From assembly GCF_000007345.1 (NCBI RefSeq), contig NC_003552.1, positions 3,472,001 through 3,536,000 of the forward strand: DNA of 64,000 bases, read 5' to 3'. The number at the start of each line of letters is the position of its first letter. The stretch's first letter is position 1. The position numbers were made by a program, and so were the translations under genes. The notes beneath the pieces were generated by a model, which saw only the letters and a list, made by a program, of their open reading frames with translations, did not search any database and had not been told where the DNA came from. The DNA comes from Methanosarcina acetivorans C2A (lineage in GTDB: Archaea > Halobacteriota > Methanosarcinia > Methanosarcinales > Methanosarcinaceae). Of the stretch, positions 42,559 through 52,392 are shown one piece after another.

Positions 42559-42745
42559 TGCCAATAAAAATATGGTTTACAACCCCTCATACCAATAAAA
42601 ATATGGTTTACAACCTCTAATGCCAATAAAAATATGGTTTACAACCCCTAATGCCAATAAAAATATGGTTTACAACCCCTAATGCCAATAAAAATATGGT
42701 TTACAACCCCTAATGCCAATAAAAATATGGTTTATAACCCCGTAT
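42559..42745. repeat. 31-bp tandem repeat, six copies
   Basis: The unit starting CCAATAAAAATATGGTTTAC (with AACCCCTAATG completing it) begins at 42561, 42592, 42623, 42654, 42685 and 42716. Copies 3 to 5 are identical; the first and last have drifted. There are no spacers, so it is a minisatellite and not a CRISPR array. It lies just upstream of GNAT paralog 2. Confidence 0.92.
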
Positions 42746-42792
42746 ACCTGTAAGCCGTAACTTTTGATCTGCAGCAAAGGAAAAAGTTTCTT

Positions 42793-43428
42793 TTGATAGC
42801 AGCAACGAAAAAACCCACGGAGAATTATAACAGTGGCTTTCAACTTAAAGGTGGTTCTATAAGTCCTACACAAATTTATAAAAGATTAGTCGCATACTTC
42901 ATGAGTTTTAAGAAACTGCCACGGGATGCTGTCGGAGCCTACCTCTTAAAGGAATGGAAAAGTATCGAGAAGGAAAATATTGTACTTGTAGATGAAACTA
43001 TGCTCCCTGAGATTTTTAGAATTCATGCCGAGAGCTTTGATAGTGAAACCCAGAAAAAGCTTCAAAAATCCTCAAAGAAACTAAGAAAAATCTTTTACGT
43101 AATTAAAAGCCGGGATAAAATTGCAGGTTACTGCACATACTACCTGAAACCAGAACTTTCGTTCAAAGGGCTGAAAAAGAAATCTGTAATACAGTCAATT
43201 GCAATTGACAAAAAATTCCGGGGGATGGGCTATGGAAAAAAGCTGCTGGAAGAAAGTATAAAGGAAATGAAGCTGAACGGAATAGCTTCAGTTCTCCTGT
43301 ATGTAAATGTTATCAATACTCCTGCTATAAAACTATATGAAAAAATGAGTTTTCAAGTGATAAAAGAAATCGAAGAAGTGTGTGGTAAGCAAGAAAAATG
43401 CTATTTAATGGAGTTAAAGCTTACCTGA
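42793..43428 (+). CDS. GNAT N-acetyltransferase, paralog 2
   Basis: Motif A is SIAIDKKFRGMGYGKKLLEE and motif B is VINTPAIKLYEKMSF, as in paralog 1. Homology with paralog 1 extends upstream of the internal ATG at 42901 (IYKRLVAYFM... against IYLKELKKTL...), so the start is before that; TTG 42793 gives 211 residues, but the true start is not certain. The 31-bp repeats end about 50 bp upstream and may affect its expression. Substrate unknown. Confidence 0.82.
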   Translation: MIAATKKPTENYNSGFQLKGGSISPTQIYKRLVAYFMSFKKLPRDAVGAYLLKEWKSIEKENIVLVDETMLPEIFRIHAESFDSETQKKLQKSSKKLRKIFYVIKSRDKIAGYCTYYLKPELSFKGLKKKSVIQSIAIDKKFRGMGYGKKLLEESIKEMKLNGIASVLLYVNVINTPAIKLYEKMSFQVIKEIEEVCGKQEKCYLMELKLT

Positions 43429-43602
43429 TTAACTCCTTAATTGTTTTTACATTTGACATTTTCCTTTATGAATCCCCAATTTCAGGAGTTCGTTAACTGA
43501 GGAGAATTTTATCCTTTTCTTATGGCTTATCCTTTATTATCCTTTTATCAGGGCAGGCAGGTAAAGGATATGTTTAAATAAAACTCGAGTTCACAGTTCA
43601 AT

Positions 43603-44859
43603 GTGTACTTGGTTGACATCCTTATTTTTGTAGGCGGACTGCTGCTGCTCGTAAAAGGAGCAGACCTTTTTGTAATGTCCTCTTCCTGGATTGCGGAGAG
43701 ATTTGGTGTCTCGGAATTTATAATCGGGCTGACCCTTGTATCGATCGGGACATCCGTACCTGAACTTGCCTCCGCCCTTACTGCGTCCCTCGAACATGCA
43801 AGCGGGATAGTTATAGGCGATGTACTCGGGTCAAACATCGCAAATATAGGACTGATTGTCAGCACCGCTGCCCTTCTGTCCAACGTGAGAACTGAAGAGC
43901 TGATGCTTCGAAGAGACGGTTACATAATGTTGTTTTCCCTCTTTATTTTTTTACTTTCTATTCTGGACTTCAGAATTTCAAGGCTTGAAGCCTTAATTTT
44001 TCTTTTGTTCTACTTTGTCTATCTCCTGTTCCTGCTTGATAAGGTGAAAAAACACGAAGAAGACATATACTTCGAAGATTTTATGAACTATTTTTTCAGG
44101 TTTGAGTACATCTTCGATTTAAAAGCGAGAATTGAAACAGGAATTCAAGGGCGAATAGAAGGAAAAAGGAAAGAAAAAATCACAAAAAAGTGCTCTGAAG
44201 AAACCGAAAGAAAAAACAGAACAGAAGGAGAAATTGGGGCAAAGAACAAAACAGCCAATGAGATTAGAAACGAAAAAAAATCAGAAATCAGAAACGAAAT
44301 AAAAAATATAATTGGAATCAAAAACGAAACTGAGATTGAAATCGAAAAGGAAACTGAGATTGAAATCGAGAAAGAAATTGAAAGTGAAATAAAAAATCCT
44401 TCTGAAAGCAGTCTTTTAAAAGAGCTTATCAAGCTGATTGTAAGCGGAATAGCTATAGTTGTTGGAGCAAAGTACTTCATAGAGCAGTCAATATTTTTTG
44501 CCCTGCTGTTGGAGATCCCGGAAACCCTTATTGGCATAAGCCTTGTTGCAATCGGGACTTCCCTTCCCGAGCTTATGGTAACGATTTCTGCAGCCCGCAG
44601 CGGCTATGCCAGCATAGCTCTTGGAAACGTAATAGGGTCAAATATTACGAATACGCTTTTGATTCTGGGTTGCTCGGGGCTTGTCAACCCCCTCACTGTA
44701 ACCAAAATTAGTATTTACTATATAACTCCCTTCATGCTGTTTATCAGTCTCCTGCTCCTGCTCTTTATCCGCACGGGCTGGAGAATAAAAAGGACTGAAG
44801 GAGTTATCCTTCTCCTTCTTTACTGCGGATTCATGTTTTTCATCTTCCTCCTCGGATAA
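43603..44859 (+). CDS. CaCA-family Na+/Ca2+ (or K+) exchanger, YrbG-like
   Basis: The 418-residue membrane protein has the two inverted alpha repeats of the CaCA family: GLTLVSIGTSVPELASALTA (about 42-61) with GDVLGSNIANIG, and GISLVAIGTSLPELMVTISA with GNVIGSNITNT. The acidic residue of each GTS-PEL is the ion ligand. A long cytoplasmic linker (about 175-275) is low-complexity, made of Glu, Lys, Ile and Asn in short repeats (NETEIEIEKETEIEIEKEIE), longer than in bacterial YrbG. The start GTG 43603 has no clear ribosome binding site. It exports calcium using the sodium or proton gradient. Confidence 0.9.
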   Translation: MYLVDILIFVGGLLLLVKGADLFVMSSSWIAERFGVSEFIIGLTLVSIGTSVPELASALTASLEHASGIVIGDVLGSNIANIGLIVSTAALLSNVRTEELMLRRDGYIMLFSLFIFLLSILDFRISRLEALIFLLFYFVYLLFLLDKVKKHEEDIYFEDFMNYFFRFEYIFDLKARIETGIQGRIEGKRKEKITKKCSEETERKNRTEGEIGAKNKTANEIRNEKKSEIRNEIKNIIGIKNETEIEIEKETEIEIEKEIESEIKNPSESSLLKELIKLIVSGIAIVVGAKYFIEQSIFFALLLEIPETLIGISLVAIGTSLPELMVTISAARSGYASIALGNVIGSNITNTLLILGCSGLVNPLTVTKISIYYITPFMLFISLLLLLFIRTGWRIKRTEGVILLLLYCGFMFFIFLLG

Positions 44860-44882
44860 GAAATTATCCACATTTCCGGCCC

Positions 44883-44930
44883 ACCCGAATTGCGACTCAC
44901 CCGAATTGCGACTCACCCGAATTGCGATTC
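44883..44930. repeat. 16-bp tandem repeat, three copies
   Basis: The unit ACCCGAATTGCGACTC is repeated three times right after the exchanger gene; the last copy ends GATTCGGG, pairing with CCCGAAT of the earlier units, so it may also form a hairpin. Confidence 0.8.
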
Positions 44931-44961
44931 GGGATCACAGGAAATCGGAGATTTTCTGGGA

Positions 44962-44980
44962 GTTGCACTTCAAGTGCAAC
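44962..44980. terminator. Perfect 19-nt palindrome after the exchanger gene
   Basis: GTTGCACTTCAAGTGCAAC is a perfect inverted repeat about 100 bp after the stop at 44859. No T-run follows, so it may be a protein-binding site or part of a mobile repeat rather than a terminator. Confidence 0.4.
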
Positions 44981-45499
44981 AGCCCGCCGTCCGTTTCACT
45001 CTCTATCGCTCGCTCAGGCAGACTAAATAATATAGATCTATCTGAGTCTTACAACCTTTAGCCGTGCAGGGTCGTTCTTTTCCCGCTCGACGAAGGAGAG
45101 CGGTCTTCCCATAAACAAGAAGAGAAAAAAGAAGAGGGAAAAGAAAGACAAAAGTAAAAGCAATAGAAGACATATAAATTGTAAACTAAAATTATGAATT
45201 GAAAAAAGATTTTCAGAACAAGGGAGTATTTTTTAGCCAGGATATTTCTCTGGTATTTGATTTCTTCGAATAGCAGTAACATCAAGTTGTTTTCGTTTGC
45301 TTTTGACTGGAGGGCTGGATACAATTATTTTGGAGCACAGCAGACCAAAACTGATTAATTCCATTCAATATTCAGGTAAAATACCAACTGCTTAGCAATG
45401 ACCCTCGCTGGAAATAATATTCAAAAAATATTCAAAAAAACGGTTTTTCGCTTTCAATAAATTTTTGACTTACTTTTAAACTCTAGTTCTGATCTCGTT
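44981..45499. other. Spacer, no supported gene
   Basis: A minus frame at 45058-45324 is low-complexity and hydrophobic by chance (runs of Phe, Tyr and Ser) and has no ribosome binding site. Nothing else is seen. Confidence 0.4.
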
Positions 45500-45916
45500 T
45501 TAGATCTTGTCTCGAACCTCGTAACCTGCCTCTTCAAGAGCTCTTACTGCAAGTTTTAGACATTTTTCCCTGATAAGGATGTAATCGGTATCATATGTAG
45601 AGACGGCAAATACGCTTATATAATTATCAGCAAGAACCTTGCTAATTCCTGCAAGAATTCCGGTGAGCCCGAAATCCAGGGGGCCTTCAACCTTCAGGCA
45701 ACTCCAGCCTTTCTCAGTCCGGACTTTTTCCGGGATATTTACAGGAATACTGCTTTCCGGGCAGACTAACGAAAGTTCTTCAGGGGTTTTCGTAATTGAA
45801 AAGAAACTGCTCTCATAAACCCATGTGGGGATTTCAGACCCTGAATCCAGTCTACAAATCCCGAACATGCTTTTCAGGATACTCAAAGTAAGCTTATTCT
45901 GCTTCATGCCCGGCAC
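45500..45916 (-). CDS. ACT-domain protein (CASTOR/ACT_7-like)
   Basis: The 138-residue protein shows two ACT-like halves: LSILKSMFGICRLDSGSEIP... and EGPLDFGLTGILAGISKVLA with DNYISVFAVSTYDTDYILIR, the signature of the ACT_7 family (EGPLDF-x-x-x-G). These bind small effectors such as amino acids. The protein has no catalytic domain, so it is probably a stand-alone sensor. The start at 45916 may be replaced by an ATG at 45904. It stands alone. Confidence 0.85.
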   Translation of the reverse strand: MPGMKQNKLTLSILKSMFGICRLDSGSEIPTWVYESSFFSITKTPEELSLVCPESSIPVNIPEKVRTEKGWSCLKVEGPLDFGLTGILAGISKVLADNYISVFAVSTYDTDYILIREKCLKLAVRALEEAGYEVRDKI

Positions 45917-46627
45917 CTACTTCAATTTTCCTTCTTGTTTTTCATTTGTTTCGTTAGAAGTTTATGCGAGTAACGGATATTTTAAGGAAGTTTCTTTTGA
46001 AGACACACAACCAGTAGCTGAATGTTATTTTCAAAGTGGCAGATACTTCTCAAGGGAACCTATGAAATCAATTAATGTAAAAACCCGGAAGTCCTTAAAG
46101 CACTGAGAAACAGAAAAATAAAAACTGGAAAAGAAAAAATATGCATCTCTTCTATCCCTCAAGGTCCGGTACTTACCAGGAGCTGTTCAGGCTTAAAATC
46201 TTTTTATTCAAGATTAAAATCCTTTTCATGCGTCTTCGGTTAAGTGAGGAATCATGATAAATTGCCTCCATTTTCGTAACAGTTCTCAAAAACTGTATCC
46301 CATTGAGAGTTGGAACTGGGTATCGATTTCATGTAAAAAGGACAAAATTTAAGGCGACTTTTGGTGCAAAATCGATATCCTTCAGGCAAGAAAATTCCTT
46401 AACCGAGGACCAATGAAATCCTTTTATTCAAGACTTTCAGTGCCTTTTTAAAATTCGTAAAACACTTCCTGTTAACTGGCAAACCTGCAGCCAGAAACTT
46501 TCTTAGGATTCGGTTTTTTTCGGAAGAAAATGGGCCTTACAATGACATGAGGTCCTTTTGGAAAAAATTACCCGGTTGATACTTTCATTCGAAATTACCT
46601 GTACTTATTCACTCAGCCTGCCTGAAC
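45917..46627. other. Spacer, no supported gene
   Basis: A plus frame at 45825-46106 overlaps the ACT gene and is a shadow. Two ATCGATATCC/ATCGATTTC-like stretches near 46322-46380 are the only repeated motifs noticed. Confidence 0.4.
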
Positions 46628-46846
46628 TTATTCATTCAACCGGACAGACCAGCGGTTAGATCCCCTGTTGAGGACAATCTTGTCTTCCCTGGCAAGCCAG
46701 CCAATGGCCATCAGAGCCATCTGAGAGTCAAAGCCGTTTGAGCTCAAATAATTCTTTATCTGGTTCAGGCTGCACTCTCCTTCTTCCAGCCTGTGATATA
46801 GCGCTCCTGCGGCTTCCCCTATCTTGAAATTCATATACTCTGTCAT
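46628..46846 (-). CDS. Winged-helix protein, DUF2582-like
   Basis: The 72-residue protein (FKIGEAAGALYHRLEEGECS...MALMAIGWLAREDKIVLN) matches the small winged-helix family DUF2582 (wHTH_10), in which the stretch IGEAAG-x-x-x-x-L and WLAREDKI are conserved. It is probably a DNA-binding adaptor. GGTGAT lies upstream of the start (46853-46848 on the minus strand). It stands alone. Confidence 0.82.
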   Translation of the reverse strand: MTEYMNFKIGEAAGALYHRLEEGECSLNQIKNYLSSNGFDSQMALMAIGWLAREDKIVLNRGSNRWSVRLNE

Positions 46847-47550
46847 GTTATCACCTATTATTTTATTACAATTGTTATTTCTGTTAAATTTGCACCGCTT
46901 TTGAGAGATGTTAATTGTTTCTGAGATTAACTCAGGTTGGTTTTTAGAAGTTTGAACTGGTTATCTAAATCTGCGACTTATGGGAACGCTATGAATAAAT
47001 CCAAGGAACTTTAACTTTGGAACATTTCATAAGTCTCAAGCCAGATTCCCTACCAATCAGAGAAAAAAAATCTTCTCTTCGTTATAAACAACCCTTAATC
47101 AAACAACCCTTAATCAAACAACCCTTAATCAAACAACCTTTAATCAAACAACCCTAAATAATACTGTTGCATCATTACGTTTTTCCCAAAATGAACAGAC
47201 ATTTCCAAGGGTAATAGGACAAGTTATTCTTAAGCAATATGTTGATAACATATATGTTACACTGGAATACTATAAAATTTTCGTAAAAAAGCCTGTCATA
47301 CAGGATTAAGTTACATTAATCTTATTATAACCGGTGCAGGGAATTTGATCAAAAAACAGTTCCTGATGATAAAGACTAAAACAAAGTATGCCTGAATGCA
47401 GGAAGAACATAAGCATGGTATATATGCCTAACGGTTACATTACATATTATAAACAAAAGTAGAACAAATTTACCTTATTAAGCCATGAGAGAAGTAAGAG
47501 AAAAAGCTCTCTGAATAATGTTTTTGGGTAAACAAATACTAATTTTGTAT
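46847..47550. other. Spacer with a 15-bp tandem repeat
   Basis: AAACAACCCTTAATC is repeated nearly five times at about 47086-47155, with the last units drifting (ACCTTTAATC, ACCCTAAAT). The rest holds no gene. Confidence 0.7.
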
Positions 47551-47687
47551 TTAGAGCCTATCCGAAAAGTGTTGTGACCTATTGTAACTTACCATTAGCA
47601 ATATGCAAAACCGAAGAGGATGCCCTGCTATTATAGACCTGCTGTAACTTTTCGATCGCATTACCGACTTTTCGGATAGGCACTTAA
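47551..47687. mobile_element. MITE family 1, copy 2 (137 bp)
   Basis: Ends TTAGAGCCTATCCGAAAAGT (47551) and ACTTTTCGGATAGGCACTTAA (47667-47687) match the copy at 6402-6540; the interior also shares GTTACA/TGTAACTT-like segments. It directly abuts the flank of IS1182-type copy 2. Confidence 0.8.
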
Positions 47688-47757
47688 TCAAAGTTGCGGT
47701 GGCGCACCCCGCTGCAAGGAGGCTGTCCGACAATTACTGGTGGTAATAAATTAGCAG

Positions 47758-48445
47758 TCATCGGTTGTGAAACTGGAACTTTTTAGCTCTATTAAATTTG
47801 ATTCTATCCACTATTTTTTTCTTAAAGTGAAAAGTTCCATTTATTCCATTTCTCTTTCTAATGATCTCGTTTTTATTTGAGTAAATCCATATTTTCTTTA
47901 AGTTAACTGCTGTACATACCAAATTAAATTCATTTCTGACTGATTTAATTCCCCTTGTGAGAAATTCTCTAAACCCAAGATTCTCTTTATAGTTTCCAAT
48001 TGCAGGTTCTACTACCTGCTGCCTTTGTCTGTATATTTCTTTTGCTTCTTCAGTTTTCATTTTTTCGGCTAATTGCTTTCTTTCTTTTGAAAACTCTGCT
48101 ATTTTTAAATGCCTAATTCCATCCTTTCTTTTTGTACAATTTTTGCTGAATTTACACTTTTTACATTCAGTTCCCTTATAAAGTCTGTATTTTCTCTTCC
48201 TTTCTTTCTCATAACCCTCATACAAAAACTTCAAGCTTTGTTTTTCAGGGCATATAAACTCATCATTTTCTTCATCATATTCAAACTTACTAATATCGAA
48301 CCTTAGATCTTCGACGTTTTCTGTTATTGTTTTAGTTACTTCTTGCTCTGGAATATATGGATCCAATTTTTTATCATTCAAATAATGTATGTTGTTTCCG
48401 CTATAGTATCCAGTGTCTGCACATATTTTAGTGCCTACTTTTAAT
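47758..48445 (-). pseudogene. IS1182-type transposase, C-terminal part
   Basis: Matches the last 230 residues of the intact protein at 21235-22830 almost exactly (for example FREFLTRGIKSVRNEFNLVC). It contains the DDE Glu region (VVEPAIGNYKE) and the Cys-rich insert. The upstream side stops at the IS21 border. Differences include NDKKLDP for IDKKLDP. Confidence 0.92.
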
Positions 48446-48541
48446 TGTCAAGGGCGGTTAACTTTTTTCCATTTTGGGCGGTTTAGAATTTGCCAACCTT
48501 TTAATATAAATTTTACTCAATTTTTCATAAACTTTTAGAAA

Positions 48542-49315
48542 TTACTGGCATATATTTCCTGTTTTTATTCCCTGTTTCTTCCTTTCTTTCAGCCTGTAAC
48601 TTTCCCCTTTGATGTTAATCGTAGTTGAATGGTGGAGAATCCTATCAAGTACAGCAGCCGCTATTACATGGTCCTTGAATATCTCTCCCCATTCTCCATA
48701 TGATTTATTTGATGTCAAGATCGTTGAACTCTTTTCATACCGTCTTGAGATCAGCTGAAATAGGCAGTGAGCTCCTTCTTCGTCAAATGGGAGATACCCT
48801 ATTTCGTCAATTATCAGCACTTTATATTTCATCAAGTCCCTTAGTTTCTTTTCAAGCATTCCTTCTCGATTTGCTATTTTCAACTTCTCGATAAGGTTTC
48901 CTGTATTGGTAAAGTAAACCGAAATCCCTGCTTTTGCTACTTCAATCCCAAGAGCGATTGCAAGATGAGACTTTCCAACTCCGGGAGGACCAAGGAAAAC
49001 GACATTCTCTGAATTATGAACAAATCTCAAGGTTGCAAGGTCTTCGATTGCTTTTTTATCAATGGATTTCTGAAATTCAAAATCGAATTCCTCAAGAGTC
49101 TTTTTAACGGGAAAAACTGCACTTTTCATCCTTCTCTCAATTGCAACAGCTTCTCTGTGTTTCTTTTCCTGTTCAAACAAGTAATCAAGGACTTCCATTG
49201 TTGTCTTGTTGTCCCTTGCAGCAATTTCAAGGTAGTTATCCAGAAGCTCTTCGATAGAATTAAGTTTCAGGTATTGCAGGTTATTGTGAAGTCTCTCATA
49301 GGTGAAGTTGTTCAT
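48542..49315 (-). CDS. istB: IS21-type transposition helper ATPase IstB
   Basis: The 257-residue protein has the AAA+ motifs: Walker A GPPGVGKS (about 110-117), Walker B VLIIDEIGYLPFD, and a sensor TSNKSYGEWGEIF. IstB loads and activates the IstA transposase on target DNA. The start ATG 49315 overlaps the original IstA stop, with GGTGG just upstream. The frame is intact. Confidence 0.95.
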   Translation of the reverse strand: MNNFTYERLHNNLQYLKLNSIEELLDNYLEIAARDNKTTMEVLDYLFEQEKKHREAVAIERRMKSAVFPVKKTLEEFDFEFQKSIDKKAIEDLATLRFVHNSENVVFLGPPGVGKSHLAIALGIEVAKAGISVYFTNTGNLIEKLKIANREGMLEKKLRDLMKYKVLIIDEIGYLPFDEEGAHCLFQLISRRYEKSSTILTSNKSYGEWGEIFKDHVIAAAVLDRILHHSTTINIKGESYRLKERKKQGIKTGNICQ

Positions 49316-49318
49316 TCA

Positions 49319-50555
49319 AAACCACCTTCACTAAATATTTCATAGACATCAAGAGACCTTTTTTCAACTTCGGGATCTGAGAACTTCAACGGGATCTGTG
49401 AATCTTTTTTGCATTTTGAGTTCTCTTTAAGAATCTCACTCAGGAGACCCTGGAAATGTTCCTTTTTCCTTGAAACTCTGCAGTTTCCAGGAAGGATTTC
49501 ATGTTCACAGACTTTCTCATAATCAACATAGACCTCGAATATTCCTTCAAGGATCTGAAGCTCTGCAGTTCTCCCTGCAAACCTGTAAGGAACAGAATAC
49601 TTATTCCAAGGAACGAAATATAACAGTCTCTGGAGACCTTTCTGGTCTCCTTATGGACAACTTTGTAAGGAGGAACCTGATCCAGAGGGCTCAGTTTCTC
49701 CTCCTTAAAGCGTTCAAGAGGGATTTGATAGGTTGTTCCGTGGACAGTTGAATTTACCCTTTCCAACCACCTGTGAACTTGGGCGTTCAGGTCTTCGAGA
49801 GAGGTAAACCTTCTTCCAAGGAAGAAATCCCTCTTGACGAAACCGACTGTATTTTCAATTTTCCCTTTTGTCTGAGGCCTGTAAGGCCTGCATAACCGTG
49901 GAATAAAACCAAAGCATTTGAAGAAATCCTCAAACTGTGGGTTCCATTCGGAATCTGATGATTTTAAGGCTCTTTTGATAACAACCTGTTTCATGTTATC
50001 ATAGAGGATCTCCTGTGTAAATCCTCCAAAGTACTCAAAAGCGTTCAGATGACACTGAATAAGAGTGGGAGTGTCTATGCTCAGTGTAAATTCAACATAT
50101 CTCATTCTGGAATATCCAAGAATCATGTTGAAACAAAAGAGTTTCTTTACCTTTCCATCAACCTCAACTGTTCCCATCTCTGCCCAGTCAACCTGAGCCT
50201 GTACACCTGGTTTTGTTTCATAGCGGAGTACAGCAGGGACTCCCTGTTTAGGTCGGACTTCTCTTACGAAGTCCTTGACTATGGTTTTTCCTCCATCAAA
50301 ACCCATTTCTTTGATTTCCCTATAAAGGCGAACAGCAGTATAAGGACCTTCTTTGAGTTTTTCTTGTATGTAAGGTTTGAAAGGATCAAGTTTACTCGGT
50401 TTTGGCGGACGTTTCTGAGGTTCTGGGGCAGTTTTCTTTTTAAGATATTTCCTCACAGTTTCCCTAGCATAACCTGTTCTTCTAGAGATCTCACTGATGC
50501 TGAAGCCTTGTGAATACAAATCTCGTATCAATAGCCATTCCTCCGTTTTCAGCAT
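49319..50555 (-). pseudogene. istA: IS21-type transposase IstA, frameshifted near its C-terminus
   Basis: The N-terminal part is intact: HTH (SISEISRRTGYARETVRKYL), the catalytic core with QVDWAEMGTVEVDG, ILYDNMKQVV and KGKIENTVGFVKRDF (DDE). At about 49600-49612 the frame slips: the sequence CTTGGAATAAGTATTC reads GISIL, whereas the other frame gives LGNKYSVPYRFAGRTAELQI and continues sensibly to the overlap with istB. One base appears lost from the GGAAA run. The last third is thus replaced by a nonsense tail, and the element is probably immobile unless helped. Confidence 0.8.
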
Positions 50556-50730
50556 TATCTACAATCCTCGAACTTTTCACAAGGATTGAGAATTGGAAGT
50601 TTTTAAACCGCCGTAATTGGAAGATTCTTAACCGCCCTTGACACTTGTCCGCTTGTGGTTTTCTCATAGAAAAAACATTGACCAGTGCTGATTTCAAAGT
50701 CCAATTCTTCCCATAATTTGGAATCGATGT

Positions 50731-50840
50731 ACTAGTACCGTGAAAACCCAAATGTTGAACATACATTTTAGTGACTACCATCAGTTGATATTGTTTTTAT
50801 CTAAATTGATGATCCATAATTAAGTTTTCATGGTACTAGT
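50731..50840. mobile_element. 110-bp palindromic MITE-like element in IS1182-type copy 2
   Basis: ACTAGTACCGTGAAAAC at 50731 and GTTTTCATGGTACTAGT ending at 50840 are inverted repeats with one mismatch in 17. It is non-coding. The IS1182 sequence resumes at CTAGTTTATGATC. Confidence 0.75.
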
Positions 50841-51652
50841 TTATGATCAACTGTTATTTGAGTATTATATGCCAGTTCAATCGTTCCTTTTTTGTTAATC
50901 ATAATCCGAGATTCTTGATCAGTTAAGCTCACATTATCAATACTGTCTTTTTCAAATTCATTAAGTGCCTTCTTAATCGTATTTTCAATCTTCCCATTTC
51001 TATCGCTAGATTCATCCTTATTTACTTGCTTTATGTACTTCACGGCTACAGCTCTTACTTTATGTTTTTCACTTTCATTCAACTGATCATAACCACGGCA
51101 CTTTCCAAAATGCTCATCCTCAACTTTGTCTATTTCAATACCTTTTTTTAATTCATTTTTGACATATTCTTCAATTACTTCCAAGACATTTTTCATAACC
51201 GCACTTTTTCTTGACGCAGAGGCTTTTACTTTGGATCCATCAACGCTTAATTGTTCAAGACCTATTACTCCTAGATCTTTGGCTGCCTTAACTGTGTTTT
51301 TGAACATTGCAGTAATCAGTTCTTCATTCTCTTTTCTGAAATCACTGATTGTTCTAAAATCAGGTTGTAGGTTTTCAGCTAAATACATGTAAACTATATT
51401 TTCTCGAACATTGCGAGCTATCGCTCGCGATGAACGAACTCTATCAAGCATAGATTGAATCAAAATCTTACACATTATGCAAGGATGATAAGCAGGGTGT
51501 CCAGAACCGTCATACCTGGTTTCAAATTCACTAAAATCCATCTCATCCACAAAAGACTCAACCAAATAGCAGATATGATCTGAAGGAATAAGATCTCGGA
51601 TATCTGGAGGTAAAGTCCAAACTTGATTCTTTAAAGATTTAATAAAAACCAT
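50836..51652 (-). pseudogene. IS1182-type transposase, N-terminal part
   Basis: Identical to the first 270 or so residues of the copy at 21235 with a few changes (IYMYLAENL for IYIYLAENL, VKASASRK for VKASTSRK, SRIMIN for SRFMIN). It ends in VDHKL where the palindromic element starts. Contains the first catalytic Asp only. Confidence 0.92.
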
Positions 51653-51850
51653 AAACCAAAAAATTAGTAGAATAGTATATAATAATTAATATATTAAAAG
51701 CGGAGACCTCGATTACCTAAAGTAATTGTCGGACAGCCTCCTTGCAGCGGGGTGCGCCAGCGCAACTTTGATTCTTTTTTCTTATTCAATCTTTTCAGGA
51801 TATAAGAACCATTAAATAGTTTTGTTTGTTCCTACTCTATAGGAATATTT

Positions 51851-52360
51851 ATGACTTATTCTGAAAGTATGAATTCTAAATATCTGCTTTTCTTTTTCAT
51901 AGGAATATTTACTTTTTTCCTGAGTGGGTACGCTCTGACTGGAATTCACCCACCCACATCGATATACCTTATGTTCATGATTTATGGAGTTCTCTTTGCA
52001 AGCGGGCTGTTAATTTCAAGGGAACGGTCTTCAGTTTTTATCCTAAAGGCATTTGCCGTGTCTCTTGTACCTCTTTTGCTGATCTCTGCATCTTTCTTTG
52101 CCCTTGGAGCTCTCAGCCACGAGTATTCCAAATCTATAGAAGCCGAAAAACTGGAATTTATACCTGATGAATTTGTTATAGTGACAGAAGAAGAACTTAA
52201 TGAATATCCAGTGCTAAAGAAAGCTATCGAGTCTCCCGGAGTATACTTTAGTGCAGATCCTGAAGAATGGGAACAGACGATTGATTTCCTTGAAGAAAAA
52301 GGAGCTTATGAGATAAAAGTAGAGAAAGATTATTATAGAGTCTCTTTCATTACGGCCTGA
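51851..52360 (+). CDS. Membrane protein with small C-terminal domain
   Basis: The 169-residue protein has three membrane helices (LLFFFIGIFTFFLSGYAL, SIYLMFMIYGVLFASGLLI and AVSLVPLLLISASFFALGAL) and a soluble C-terminal part (FVIVTEEELNEYPVLKKAIE...YRVSF) that resembles a recurring archaeal small domain in which the phrase TEEELNEYPVLKKAI is typical. GGAATATTT precedes the start; a downstream ATG at 51869 is possible. Function unknown. Confidence 0.65.
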   Translation: MTYSESMNSKYLLFFFIGIFTFFLSGYALTGIHPPTSIYLMFMIYGVLFASGLLISRERSSVFILKAFAVSLVPLLLISASFFALGALSHEYSKSIEAEKLEFIPDEFVIVTEEELNEYPVLKKAIESPGVYFSADPEEWEQTIDFLEEKGAYEIKVEKDYYRVSFITA

Positions 52361-52392
52361 TTATTGTACGAAATCTGAAATAAACATATTCT

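Larger units (their letters stand above)
48446..50643 (-). mobile_element. IS21-type insertion sequence
   Basis: The ends are TGTCAAGGGCGGTTAA at 48446 and its exact complement ending at 50643; the inner repeats (GGGCGGTTTAGAATTTG and AAACCGCCGTAATTGGAAG) are the extra copies IS21 elements carry. It encodes IstA (frameshifted) and IstB. Size 2.2 kb is typical. No clear target duplication was found. Confidence 0.85.
47714..51745 (-). mobile_element. IS1182-type element, copy 2, broken by other insertions
   Basis: Outer ends are the same inverted repeats as copy 1 (GCAAGGAGGCTGTCCGACAA). Inside are an IS21-type element (48446-50643), 87 bp of unknown origin, and a palindromic element (50731-50840). 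About 90 bp of the transposase gene (the part matching 22052-22143) are missing. Flanks on both sides share AATCAAAGTTGCG-TGGCGCACCCC, so the extended repeat continues past the IS ends. Confidence 0.85.

Noticed and set aside
42559-42745. Possible CRISPR array
   Set aside because: The 31-bp units follow one another without spacers and no cas gene is near; it is a tandem repeat.
45058-45324. 88-residue minus frame after the exchanger gene
   Set aside because: Composition is low-complexity hydrophobic and no start signal is present.
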